A DNA stretch of 64,000 nucleotides. It comes from Clostridium sp. 'deep sea'. Its GTDB lineage: Bacteria > Bacillota > UBA994 > PWPR01. The stretch spans positions 682,001-746,000 of the forward strand of contig NZ_CP063353.1 in NCBI RefSeq assembly GCF_014931565.1, in the 5' to 3' direction. Positions 16,351 through 24,966 of the stretch are shown here, piece after piece (positions within the stretch are counted from its first letter, which is position 1; each line of letters opens with the position of its first letter). Position numbers and translations under genes: made by a program. Below the pieces are notes generated by a model, which was given only the letters and a program-made list of their open reading frames with translations, searched no databases and was not told where the DNA came from.

Positions 16351-18060
16351 TTATATAAGCATCTTCGACGCTTTCCACATAGCGGCATATTTACCTCCAA
16401 GATTGATAAGCTCTCTGTGGTTTCCACTTTCTGCAATTCTGCCTTCATCTAAAACAAGAATTTTATCAGCGTTTTTAACAATAGACAAAGTATGTGCTAT
16501 CATAATTACAGTTCTATCAGCATTCAATAAATTTGTAACTGCTTGCTTTACAAGAAGTTCATTTTCAATATCTAGAGATGCAGTTGCTTCGTCGAGAAGT
16601 ACAATAGGGCTATTTTTAAGAATTGCGCGAGCCACTGAGATACGTTGTCGCTCCCCACCCGAAAGTTGATTACCGTTTTCGCCAGTTTCAGTATCATAAC
16701 CGTTCTTCATTTTACAAATAAAACTATCACAGTTAGCAAGACAACAAGCATGCTCAACCTCTTCATTTGTTGCACTAGGTCGAGCATAGCGGATATTATT
16801 TCGTATAGTATCATTGAATAGAAATACATCTTGATCAACAGTAGATATATAGGAAAAAACCTTTTCTGATGGCACCTTTTCAATATCGTAACCACCAATT
16901 TTAATACATCCTTTTTGAGGCAGATAGTATTTTGAAATTAAGTTCAGTATTGTAGATTTACCTGAGCCTGAGTCACCCACAATAGCGGTTAGGCTGTGTT
17001 CTGGAATAATAAAACTGGTATTTTGCAAAACCGGTTCTCCCTCAATATATGAAAAATCTACATTGTTAAACTCAATTTCTGTGCTTTTTGGGGTAAACTC
17101 TTCATTACTAATATTTTCTTCTTGCTCATTAATGATTTTTGTAATGTTGTTCTTTGAAATGGTCAAATCTTTATAAGCCAAAAGATCAATAAATAATGCA
17201 ATATTAATTTTACATATAAACAATGGAAACATCAGCAGTAAAATAAGGTCTGGTACTGGCAGTGCATTGTTAACCCACATATCTCCAGCTAAAAATACTG
17301 AAACTGGAAATGCCAACCAGTTTAGTGTCATGTAAATTGAGCCAATGGGTATAACAGACCGTTCGTAAAGATAGCTAATATTTGAGTAATCTTTCATTGC
17401 ATCTGTAACTGTTTTATTTTTTTTGCCACTCATACCATAGGCACGAAGTGTCTGTATTCCGCTAATATACTCTGCAATACTACTAATACTCTCTGAATTG
17501 GCACTATTTTTTTTATTTCCATAAAATTTTACTATACGTGCAGTAAAAATTATTGTTGGAATCAAGAGAATTGATGATATCATTAATGTAATGCCTACTG
17601 GCAGATAAATTGTGCAAGCAAATAAAGCAACCATTATTACAAGAACAATATACTTTATAATATCAGCAGTTTTATGAGTTAACATCTTCTCATAATTACT
17701 AACCCCACTAGTTGCTACATTAATATAAAAACCAGTATGTCTTTTAGTAAAAAGCCCTAGTGGTATATTTTTTAACTTATCACCTAGTGCAATTCTAATA
17801 TTACGACTTACATCAGCTCCACCAATTTGACTTCCTATAAATCCAAAAGAATAAAGTATAATTCGTAATGTAAGTATTAATGCCACAATCCCAGTTAGCG
17901 TCATTAGTTTATTTAAGGTAACTCCATTCCCAAATACAAGCTGAAGTACTTGATGTAACACAATAAAATTACATCCGCCTAGTAGTCCTTCAAAAACTAT
18001 AATAACAATAGATTTCTTCAACTTTCTGTTCATTGCAAAAATTAACTTACTATTTTGCAT
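16351..18060 (-). CDS. Half-ABC transporter, permease fused to ATPase (second subunit)
   Basis: This is a six-helix ABC transporter subunit followed by an ATPase domain, about 569 aa from the chosen ATG at 18060. GAGGG about nine bases upstream supports that start, whereas a start at 18090 would lack one. Walker A is GDSGSGKSTILN, signature LSGGERQRISVARA and Walker B IVLLDEATASLD. It overlaps the 3' end of the partner gene at 18042, which points to a heterodimer. Its linkage to an AraC regulator and an ECF module recalls YbtP/YbtQ/Irt-type half-transporters that import siderophores despite an exporter fold. That role is an inference. Confidence 0.88.
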   Translation of the reverse strand: MQNSKLIFAMNRKLKKSIVIIVFEGLLGGCNFIVLHQVLQLVFGNGVTLNKLMTLTGIVALILTLRIILYSFGFIGSQIGGADVSRNIRIALGDKLKNIPLGLFTKRHTGFYINVATSGVSNYEKMLTHKTADIIKYIVLVIMVALFACTIYLPVGITLMISSILLIPTIIFTARIVKFYGNKKNSANSESISSIAEYISGIQTLRAYGMSGKKNKTVTDAMKDYSNISYLYERSVIPIGSIYMTLNWLAFPVSVFLAGDMWVNNALPVPDLILLLMFPLFICKINIALFIDLLAYKDLTISKNNITKIINEQEENISNEEFTPKSTEIEFNNVDFSYIEGEPVLQNTSFIIPEHSLTAIVGDSGSGKSTILNLISKYYLPQKGCIKIGGYDIEKVPSEKVFSYISTVDQDVFLFNDTIRNNIRYARPSATNEEVEHACCLANCDSFICKMKNGYDTETGENGNQLSGGERQRISVARAILKNSPIVLLDEATASLDIENELLVKQAVTNLLNADRTVIMIAHTLSIVKNADKILVLDEGRIAESGNHRELINLGGKYAAMWKASKMLI

Positions 18061-19826
18061 TGCACAGCACCCTCTTTCAAAACATAACAAATATCTCTTG
18101 CTTCATTGTAATCCTTCCATGCTTTTGAAAAATAAGTATTGTTTTTAAGCATATCTTCCCATGTTCCTACTCTACTAATTGTACCGTTTTCAACAACGGC
18201 AATCCTATCACAGCTCTGTACAATACCAAGACGATGTGCAACTACTATAACTGTTTTTTCTTTACACAAGTTCTCTATTGCTTTATCAATATCGACCTGA
18301 TTCTCTGGATCAGCAGCACTTGTTGCTTCGTCGAGAATTAGAATTGGAGCATTTTTCAATATTGCTCTCGCAATACAGATTCTTTGTTTTTGACCACCAG
18401 AAAATCGTGTTCCATAACTGCCCACAAGTGTTTCATAGCCGTTAGGTAATCCCATAATAAAATCATCAATCTGGGCTTCTTTTGCAGCATTACGAACACT
18501 ATCTATTGTTGCTGAGCTGTTTCCCATTGCAATATTCTCAAACACACTTCCACGAGTAAGAAAACTCTTTTGAAATACGATTGATACATTGTTAAGCAGT
18601 TTTTCATAGTCAATTTCCTTAACATTTTTTTCACCAATCAGGATTTCACCACTTGTTACATCATAAAAACGAGAAATAAGCTGTACAACCGTTGTTTTAC
18701 CCGCTCCAGATTCTCCTACAAAAGCTATTTTTTCACCATGTTGTATCTGGATATTACAGTTTTTTAGTACTTCTTTTTCTTTATTATAGGAGAACATAAC
18801 ATTATGTAGCTCAATATAATGGTTCTCGGGAAAATCACATCCCCCTTCATAAACTGGTGTATCGAGAATTTTTTTAACTTGTGTTACAGCATTCATTACA
18901 TATGCAAGGTTTGAACCTAATTCCTGCAGAGGACGGATATCTGTAAGATACTGAGTTCCAACAAAAGCAAATAACAATAAAACACTTGCTGATATTGATC
19001 CCTTCATAAACCAGTAACCTCCAAGCGGAACAAGGAGCAACAATGCGCTTTCGAGAACAACAGTATATGAGGCATACATCGGCCCAAGTTTTCTTGACAT
19101 TTCTAGCCACAGTGAATGAAATGAATCAATTGCATAGGAATACTTTTTAAAAGACTTTGATCCCATATTGTAAGCTTTAATTAATCGCATACCCCTAATA
19201 TACTCAATAATTGCATTGTTTAGAGCAGCAGTTGATTTATTTGCTCTTTCCATTAGCTTTGAGTTCCGTGCAAACATAACCATCATAACACTTAGTGCGA
19301 GCGGAAGTGGTATAAGGCTGATAAGCGCAAGAGGAATATTTATGGTACAAAGATAAATAAACATTACGATTGGACCAGTCATATACATGACAAGCTCTGG
19401 CATATTGTGAGCCAAAAATAGTTCTAATTTTTCTATGTTTTCGTTCATAATTGTTTTTATTTCTCCGGTGCTACGTTCATTTAGACTGCCTAGAGGCATC
19501 TTTGCCATATGCTCTGTCACTCTGCAACGCACTTTAAATAACGTGTGATATGCACCTTTATGTGAAAGAATACCCGATAACGCAGAAAGTAGATACCTTA
19601 CAACAAGGCTTGTGATAATTAAGACCACATACTTTATAATAAGTTCTTTGGTACAAATTTTTAAATATACTGCATCGATTATTTTATAAAAACAATAATA
19701 AGGTATAATTGACAAGAGGCTCGTAATTAGAGCACATGCAATTGAAGTATATAAATAATACCTATCTCTTCCTGCCCATTGTAAAAGCAAGGCTAATCCC
19801 TTCTTTTCTTTACTCAATTTACTCAT
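18042..19826 (-). CDS. Half-ABC transporter, permease fused to ATPase (first subunit)
   Basis: This 594-aa subunit has six transmembrane helices and an ATPase domain with Walker A GESGAGKTTVVQ, signature FSGGQKQRICIARA and Walker B ILILDEATSAAD. It is the partner of the half-transporter at 16351. The ATG at 19826 lies inside the stop region of the preceding gene (ATGAGTAA overlap) with GGGAGG directly abutting it. A TTG at 19817 would have ideal nine-base spacing, so the true start may be three codons later. It may import or export a small compound, perhaps a metal chelate given the operon context. Confidence 0.88.
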   Translation of the reverse strand: MSKLSKEKKGLALLLQWAGRDRYYLYTSIACALITSLLSIIPYYCFYKIIDAVYLKICTKELIIKYVVLIITSLVVRYLLSALSGILSHKGAYHTLFKVRCRVTEHMAKMPLGSLNERSTGEIKTIMNENIEKLELFLAHNMPELVMYMTGPIVMFIYLCTINIPLALISLIPLPLALSVMMVMFARNSKLMERANKSTAALNNAIIEYIRGMRLIKAYNMGSKSFKKYSYAIDSFHSLWLEMSRKLGPMYASYTVVLESALLLLVPLGGYWFMKGSISASVLLLFAFVGTQYLTDIRPLQELGSNLAYVMNAVTQVKKILDTPVYEGGCDFPENHYIELHNVMFSYNKEKEVLKNCNIQIQHGEKIAFVGESGAGKTTVVQLISRFYDVTSGEILIGEKNVKEIDYEKLLNNVSIVFQKSFLTRGSVFENIAMGNSSATIDSVRNAAKEAQIDDFIMGLPNGYETLVGSYGTRFSGGQKQRICIARAILKNAPILILDEATSAADPENQVDIDKAIENLCKEKTVIVVAHRLGIVQSCDRIAVVENGTISRVGTWEDMLKNNTYFSKAWKDYNEARDICYVLKEGAVQCKIVS

Positions 19827-21282
19827 CCTCCCTTTTCACAAATATATTATTTAACTTAGTATTATTTTTAACGTTGATAGTGAAATCGTCTATCAGTTGT
19901 CCGCCATTCATTACAAGTACTCGGTTGCAAACACGGCAGATAAACTCATAATCGTGTGTGACTATTAAAATCATTCTGCCTGATTTAGGTAACATTTTTA
20001 TTAGCTCCGTTACCTTAATCATGCTTTCAAGATCAAGCCCACTTGTTGGCTCATCGAATATAAGTAATTCTTTGTTGCACAGCATTGCTACAGCCACTGC
20101 AAGTCTTTGTTTCTGCCCACAAGAAAGCGTTGCAGGGTGTTTTTCTGTAAAATCTGTAAGGTACAAACTTTGGAGCATTTCTTCTGCATCTTTTTCTTTT
20201 ATACTATTAAGACCATAAAGACACTCGTTCTTTACACTATCTGCAAAAAGCTGATAGTCTACATCCTGAAAAACCATATAACCTAAAGTTATACGTTGCT
20301 TTGTAGATATGAGTTCTCCTTTGTAGCGAAAATCTCCACTAAGTACTTTATTTAATCCACAGAGAGTCTCTGCTAGTGTAGATTTACCTGCTCCATTACT
20401 TCCCACAATTGCTATAACCTCTCCAGCACACGCCGTGAAAGATATATTCTTGATAACAGCACTTTTTTTGTATCCCGCAGAAACATTACTTATTTGCAAT
20501 ATCGGCTTTTTAAAATATGGTTTGTTTTCTGGAAAAACTGTAGAAATATCCACGGTTCTAAGCCCCATTTCAAGCCGTTTGCTTTCATTCATTGTAAAAA
20601 ACTGATTAGACGGCATATCAGCTGTAATTTTTCCTCTGTTCATATAAATTACTCTATCAACAATACCATTAAGGTAATAAAGACGGTGTTCTGTAATAAT
20701 TACAGTTTTACCTGCTTCTTTCAACTCTGTAATCCGCTTTCGTAAACTTTGAGTTGCTTCTGCATCAAGGTTTGCTGATGGCTCGTCAAGTAATATTATT
20801 TGAGTTTCCATTGCGTAAATTGAAGCAAAAGCAATTTTTTGCTTTTCACCACCAGAAAGTTCATAAATACTTTTTCCCATAAGACTTTCCACACCAGTTT
20901 GAGCAATAGCAGTATTCATTCTGCGAATTAACTCTTTCCGTGGATAACTCAGGTTTTCAATGCCAAAGGCAATTTCACCGTCTGTATCGATGTTGAAAAA
21001 TTGAGAACGAGGATTTTGATACACAGTGCCAATCATTTCTGCAATCTTATACATTTGTGTTTCCATTATATTCATATTATTTACTGTATCAGTACCCTCA
21101 ATTTCTCCCTCAAAAAAATGAGGAATTAACCCATTGATTAGTCGTAAAATACTTGTTTTGCCACAACCACTTCTACCCGAAAGTAAAACACATTCCCCAC
21201 TTTTAATTTGCAGGTTAATCTTTTTAAGATTAATCTCCTTGGAGTTTTTATATCTGAACGACAAATTACTTATTTCAATCAT
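19819..21282 (-). CDS. ECF transporter double ATPase (two fused EcfA domains)
   Basis: Two ABC ATPase domains are fused in one chain of 487 aa. The first has Walker A GRSGCGKTS, signature LSGGEKQKIA and Walker B ILLDEPSANLD. The second has GSNGAGKSTLAE, signature LSCGQKQRLA (Cys in place of the second Gly's neighbour) and LLIFDEPTSGLD. The start is set at the ATG at 21282, because GGGGGA lies seven bases upstream and the protein then begins MIEISNLSF, the normal start of such ATPases. It overlaps the next gene downstream and is three bases from the EcfT stop, so the genes are tightly coupled. It energises the ECF importer. Confidence 0.92.
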   Translation of the reverse strand: MIEISNLSFRYKNSKEINLKKINLQIKSGECVLLSGRSGCGKTSILRLINGLIPHFFEGEIEGTDTVNNMNIMETQMYKIAEMIGTVYQNPRSQFFNIDTDGEIAFGIENLSYPRKELIRRMNTAIAQTGVESLMGKSIYELSGGEKQKIAFASIYAMETQIILLDEPSANLDAEATQSLRKRITELKEAGKTVIITEHRLYYLNGIVDRVIYMNRGKITADMPSNQFFTMNESKRLEMGLRTVDISTVFPENKPYFKKPILQISNVSAGYKKSAVIKNISFTACAGEVIAIVGSNGAGKSTLAETLCGLNKVLSGDFRYKGELISTKQRITLGYMVFQDVDYQLFADSVKNECLYGLNSIKEKDAEEMLQSLYLTDFTEKHPATLSCGQKQRLAVAVAMLCNKELLIFDEPTSGLDLESMIKVTELIKMLPKSGRMILIVTHDYEFICRVCNRVLVMNGGQLIDDFTINVKNNTKLNNIFVKREDE

Positions 21283-21284
21283 AA

Positions 21285-22004
21285 CTAAATCCCCCAAACG
21301 CAAAACATAACAAAACAGGTTGCAAAAAGTGTACAAAACAAGTCTACAAAATGAAAACGTACGTCTTCAATACTTGTTCGTGGCTTGGGATTTTCTATTC
21401 CTCTCGTTACTGCCGCGCTTGAAAGCTCATCAGCACGTCGTGACGCCGACATCATTAGTGGAACATACAAACATTCCACACTTCTTATAGGGTGTTTAGT
21501 AAAACAGCCATTAAGTCCCCGCAATGCCATTGCCTTTTTAATTGCCTGACGATCCTCTGCTACCGCTGGAAAATATCTAAGCAAAACAGTGAGCGGAATC
21601 ATAATGGATTTTGGTACTTTCATTTTTGTAAGGCATGCCATAAACTCCCCAACACTTGTTGTCATAATAAGAATTGCACTAATCATTGCAGCAGGAAACA
21701 CTTTTCGCATAAAGCGAAATGTTAAGGCTATGTATATTAAATAAGTATCACCTAAACATATTGTTATTAAATAATCCAACCCAAGTAGGAGAAAGTAAAT
21801 AGCTCCTAACTTAAGTGAAAAGCCAAAAACACCACAAAGCAAAGCAAGGGTAATAATCATTGCCATCAGCATAATTTCACCTATCACCGATGGCATCAGA
21901 AACACTGCTATATTTACAATTAAAAGCAAAAAAAGCAGTGTACGAGAATTAAGTTTAATAAGACCTATCCTCTTTTTATCAGTTTTTAACTGAAAAAAAC
22001 TCAT
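21285..22004 (-). CDS. ECF transporter transmembrane subunit EcfT (CbiQ family)
   Basis: This 239-aa membrane protein has five or six hydrophobic segments and the two short arginine motifs that couple EcfT to its ATPases, here ALRG and VTRG (family A-x-R-G). Length and position between the S component and the ATPase are typical. Its start overlaps the stop of the MptD gene by four bases, and its stop is three bases from the ATPase start. Confidence 0.9.
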   Translation of the reverse strand: MSFFQLKTDKKRIGLIKLNSRTLLFLLLIVNIAVFLMPSVIGEIMLMAMIITLALLCGVFGFSLKLGAIYFLLLGLDYLITICLGDTYLIYIALTFRFMRKVFPAAMISAILIMTTSVGEFMACLTKMKVPKSIMIPLTVLLRYFPAVAEDRQAIKKAMALRGLNGCFTKHPIRSVECLYVPLMMSASRRADELSSAAVTRGIENPKPRTSIEDVRFHFVDLFCTLFATCFVMFCVWGI

Positions 22005-22609
22005 GCTGTCATTCCTGCTTTCTCAAAGTGTTTTTTTAACATTGCTTTTCCAATAAAAGCACTAATAAGTCCTGCAATAATAATTGAAATAATCATAGCA
22101 GGTAACATCCATCCCTGGGCGGCTGTACCCATTGTGTTAACATATACCTGCTCAGCTCCCTTGCTGACCATATACTTAAAGTAATTTTTCTTGTTAATCC
22201 AAAGCATCATATAGGATCCCATGGGGTTCATAGAAAACACCAAAAAGCTTAAAATATTGAGTTTCATGCTCTTAAAACTTTTAGTGCCTGCAATAAAATT
22301 AGCAATAACACTCAATACTATATAGAAAATACTCCACATCCAATACATACCTGTTAAAAATGTTAAAAAGCCCATGAGTACCCCAAGTATAATAATTGGA
22401 CCGTGTTTAGGCACCTTTGCTACAAGCAAAAGATATGCAGGCCCAGTAAGAAGTGCTACTGCACATGGCATAACAAATGTTAGTACAGGATTCGGTACAA
22501 AAAACATTCCTCCGATCATTGTAAATACAAAGAATACTGCACTAAAAATGCCTGTTGTTACAAGGTCTCTAACAGTAAGCTTTTTGCTTTGATTATTGAT
22601 TGTTTGCAT
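22001..22609 (-). CDS. MptD-family ECF transporter substrate-binding (S) component
   Basis: This 202-aa membrane protein has about six hydrophobic segments, including VRDLVTTGIFSAVFFVFTMI at the start and a glycine-rich region MNPMGSYMMLWINKK. The pattern matches the MptD/TIGR02185 S-component family. The substrate of these proteins is not settled. Some lie in siderophore-like or metal-linked clusters. GAGAGGAG lies upstream of the ATG at 22609. It is the first gene of the transporter operon and diverges from the AraC regulator. Confidence 0.88.
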   Translation of the reverse strand: MQTINNQSKKLTVRDLVTTGIFSAVFFVFTMIGGMFFVPNPVLTFVMPCAVALLTGPAYLLLVAKVPKHGPIIILGVLMGFLTFLTGMYWMWSIFYIVLSVIANFIAGTKSFKSMKLNILSFLVFSMNPMGSYMMLWINKKNYFKYMVSKGAEQVYVNTMGTAAQGWMLPAMIISIIIAGLISAFIGKAMLKKHFEKAGMTA

Positions 22610-22663
22610 AATAATTACTCCTCTCTACAATCTATATTTTAGTTATCGTGAACTAGCAAAAGC

Positions 22664-22693
22664 ATTGTATTACAAAAATAAATATGTTACAAT
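22664..22693. promoter_or_regulatory. Two overlapping divergent sigma-A-like promoters
   Basis: On the plus strand TTGTAT (22665-22670), a 17-base spacer and TACAAT (22688-22693) form a promoter for the AraC gene. On the minus strand TTGTAA, a 17-base spacer and TACAAT occupy the same bases (22664-22692) for the mptD operon. The -35 of one is largely the complement of the -10 of the other, so RNA polymerase cannot use both at once. Only sequence matching supports this. Confidence 0.6.
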
Positions 22694-22757
22694 TACTTCA
22701 CACATTTATCGTCTATTTGTGATAAATAAACGTCTAATTTGTATATTGGAGGAGCTA

Positions 22758-23726
22758 ATGAAAGGAATTGTTTACGAATATTACGAGCCAAAACTTACAA
22801 AAGAAAAATTTATCCCCTGCGACACTCCAAGTCAGCTTCCAAACAATGGTAAATGCTGGAAACTACATAGCTCCATCGGAAAAGGTTATTTTTGGATTTT
22901 TGATTCAGGAAAGCACTTTAATATAAAAATACATGATTTTTACATGCACAAGGATTCTTTGATTGATATGAGTGTGCCTGAATGCCTTAGTACCACCTAT
23001 TATGAGTCTGTTTTAGGTGAAGAACTCAACCCATACAAAAGGTTGAACTGTAATGTAGTTAAAAGCTTTCTGGGAGGATACAAACCATTCAACGCACTAA
23101 TACATAAAAAAATACCAATTAAATCAATCGGCATTGAATATGAACCAGAGTATTATGAAAAATACCTAAAGGCAAATTACAGTAATCAGTATCAAAGCCC
23201 TCAGGATGCTTTTAGGTGTATTGATGAGACTTCGGATTTTCACGAAATGGTATTGCTATTAAATCAAGTAAAAAACTATAGAGGAAAAGGTATTTCTGCA
23301 GAGCTTTTTTTTGAAGCAAAGGCGGCAGAAGCTCTTTCACTAGTATTTGAGAGGCATATGAAGCTGAATTCTGTAAAAAAAATTAAGATATCGAAACAAG
23401 ACAAAGAGATGATTAAAAGCGTTTGTGCTTATATAAACAATCATTATGCAGATAAACTATCGCTTGAGCTACTAGCTAAAATAGCGCGTATGGGAACAAC
23501 TAAATTAAAAAGCTGCTTCAAAGCATACAATAACTGTACCATAACCGAGTATATCCAGAACTGCCGTATCGGTCAGGCTGAACATCTTTTAACATATACA
23601 AACTTGTCTATTTGTCAGGTAGCAGACGCAGTTGGTTACCGCAACGCTGGACGCTTTGCGGATCTTTTTAGAAAAGCAAAAGGTATTCTTCCTGGTGAGT
23701 TTAAAAAAATCGCAGGCAAGAAATAA
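22758..23726 (+). CDS. AraC family transcriptional regulator
   Basis: This 322-aa regulator has a C-terminal AraC double helix-turn-helix: KLSLELLAKIARMGTTKLKS, then LSICQVADAVGYRNAGRFAD, then the family ending FRKAKGILPGEFKK. The N-terminal 200 or so residues form a sensor domain without recognised motif. The ATG at 22758 has GGAGGAG immediately upstream and is preferred over an open-frame start at 22596 that would run through the promoter region. Divergent from the ECF/half-ABC operon, it probably activates that operon when its ligand is present, as YbtA-type AraC proteins do for siderophore uptake (inference). Confidence 0.92.
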   Translation: MKGIVYEYYEPKLTKEKFIPCDTPSQLPNNGKCWKLHSSIGKGYFWIFDSGKHFNIKIHDFYMHKDSLIDMSVPECLSTTYYESVLGEELNPYKRLNCNVVKSFLGGYKPFNALIHKKIPIKSIGIEYEPEYYEKYLKANYSNQYQSPQDAFRCIDETSDFHEMVLLLNQVKNYRGKGISAELFFEAKAAEALSLVFERHMKLNSVKKIKISKQDKEMIKSVCAYINNHYADKLSLELLAKIARMGTTKLKSCFKAYNNCTITEYIQNCRIGQAEHLLTYTNLSICQVADAVGYRNAGRFADLFRKAKGILPGEFKKIAGKK

Positions 23727-23826
23727 CAGCAAGTAAAAATAAGCAGTAAACACTCTATTTATTTATAATAAATGGAGATTGAAAATGAGGCGAAAAATCA
23801 AAATTTTTATAATGAATATTTAAAAG

Positions 23827-23869
23827 AAAAAACACCGCTTGCATGCCTTGCAAAAAGTGTTTACTTTTA
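23827..23869 (+). terminator. Probable terminator after the AraC gene
   Basis: AAAACAC pairs with GTGTTT, with a further TTGC/GCAA pairing inside, and T-rich sequence follows on both sides. It lies about 100 bases downstream of the AraC stop. The rest of 23727-24056 contains no gene that I can support. Confidence 0.45.
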
Positions 23870-24056
23870 TATGCTGACCTATTTCATCTAGTTCTCCAAT
23901 AAAACTGCCAAAGAAAATTACCTAAATAAAGATATACTATTTTTCTTACTCAAAATTTTTACCATTTAAATAATTTACTTTGTTTTAAATAATAGTAGTT
24001 TTACAATTTATACTTTTAAGTATTTATTAAATATAAAAAAATTATCACTAAATACT

Positions 24057-24085
24057 TTGAAATAGTAAACAAAAATAATTATAAT
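24057..24085 (+). promoter_or_regulatory. Sigma-A-like promoter of the FUSC-like gene
   Basis: TTGAAA (24057-24062), a 17-base spacer and TATAAT (24080-24085) form a near-consensus promoter 36 bases upstream of the start codon at 24122, oriented toward that gene. Confidence 0.7.
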
Positions 24086-24121
24086 AGAATAATAAAAATT
24101 AAATGATAGGATAAATATCTA

Positions 24122-24607
24122 ATGTTAAAAATAGGTGCTAGAAATCTAAAGACAGCAATCTCAGTTTTTATTTGTATAATTTTATGTGATATTTTAAAAC
24201 AACCATATCCCTTTTATGCGTGTATAGCAGCAGTAATATGTATGCAAAATTCAGTTGAAAACTCATTTATTATAGGCAAAAATAGAGTAATAGGAACTAT
24301 AGTAGGTGGTATAGTTGGATATTTGTTATCAGTATTATTTGGCAATACCCCAGCAATATGTGCTTTGGGAATTGTTTTAGTAATATACATTTGTAATTTG
24401 TTAGATAAAAAAGGATCTGTAGTGATATCATGTATAGTATTAATCGCAATTATGGTAAACCTAAAAAATGTTACAGCATTTGAATATGCAGTTCTTAGAG
24501 TAATAGATACTATTATTGGGATAATTGTTTCAATATTAGTAAATAAATATTTTAGGATTGAAAAGATAAATTTTTCAAAGATATTTAAACGTAGTAAAAC
24601 TGATTAA
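24122..24607 (+). CDS. FUSC/aromatic acid exporter (ArAE) family membrane protein
   Basis: This 161-aa protein has four or five hydrophobic segments. The pattern IGARNLKTAISVFICIILCD, then YPFYACIAAVICMQNS, then GTIVGGIVGYLL matches the N-terminal membrane half of FUSC/ArAE-type proteins, and short versions without the C-terminal domain are common in Firmicutes. Some export aromatic acids, but the role here is unknown. AGGAT lies ten bases before the ATG, and a good promoter precedes it. It is one of few plus-strand genes in the window. Confidence 0.8.
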   Translation: MLKIGARNLKTAISVFICIILCDILKQPYPFYACIAAVICMQNSVENSFIIGKNRVIGTIVGGIVGYLLSVLFGNTPAICALGIVLVIYICNLLDKKGSVVISCIVLIAIMVNLKNVTAFEYAVLRVIDTIIGIIVSILVNKYFRIEKINFSKIFKRSKTD

Positions 24608-24679
24608 TGAAAAAGATATTGTAAATAATTTTCTAAAAGTACATTAGATTTCTGATATTATTAATATTCTTAAAAATGA

Positions 24680-24922
24680 GCTAGAAATAGCGAGTTAGCC
24701 TTTCGAAATAAACGTGCTTCTAGAATCCAAATAAGAGTTTCAGCTTTTCCTTTTGAGAAAGAGTTATCTGATTTTAACTTTTAATTTCAACCATCTATAA
24801 ACAAAAAACAGATCTATGATCTAGCGACTCTAAGGTTTATTGAGGAAACTGAGAATATTTTGTTCTTTAGATCTTTGGGAGTTGGCAAGACTCATCTTGC
24901 CATTTTCCTTGCTTATAAATGA
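24680..24922 (+). pseudogene. Relic of an IS21-type IstB helper ATPase
   Basis: Translation of this stretch gives an IstB-like segment: FPFEKELSDFNF, a stop codon in place of a residue, then FQPSINKKQIYDLATLRFIE and ENILFFRSLGVGKTHLAIFL. The last part is a damaged Walker A (family pattern GxPGVGKTHLA, here SLGVGKTH). Both ends are missing and an internal stop is present, so the gene is dead. No matching istA or IS21 ends are visible. It marks an old insertion beside proS. Confidence 0.8.
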
Positions 24923-24966
24923 AATAATTAATGCTTAAATCACTAGCTAATATAAGTAATATAAAA

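Noticed and set aside
16707-16898. 63-codon minus-strand frame inside the half-ABC transporter gene
   Set aside because: It is an out-of-frame shadow of the ATPase domain, without a ribosome site.
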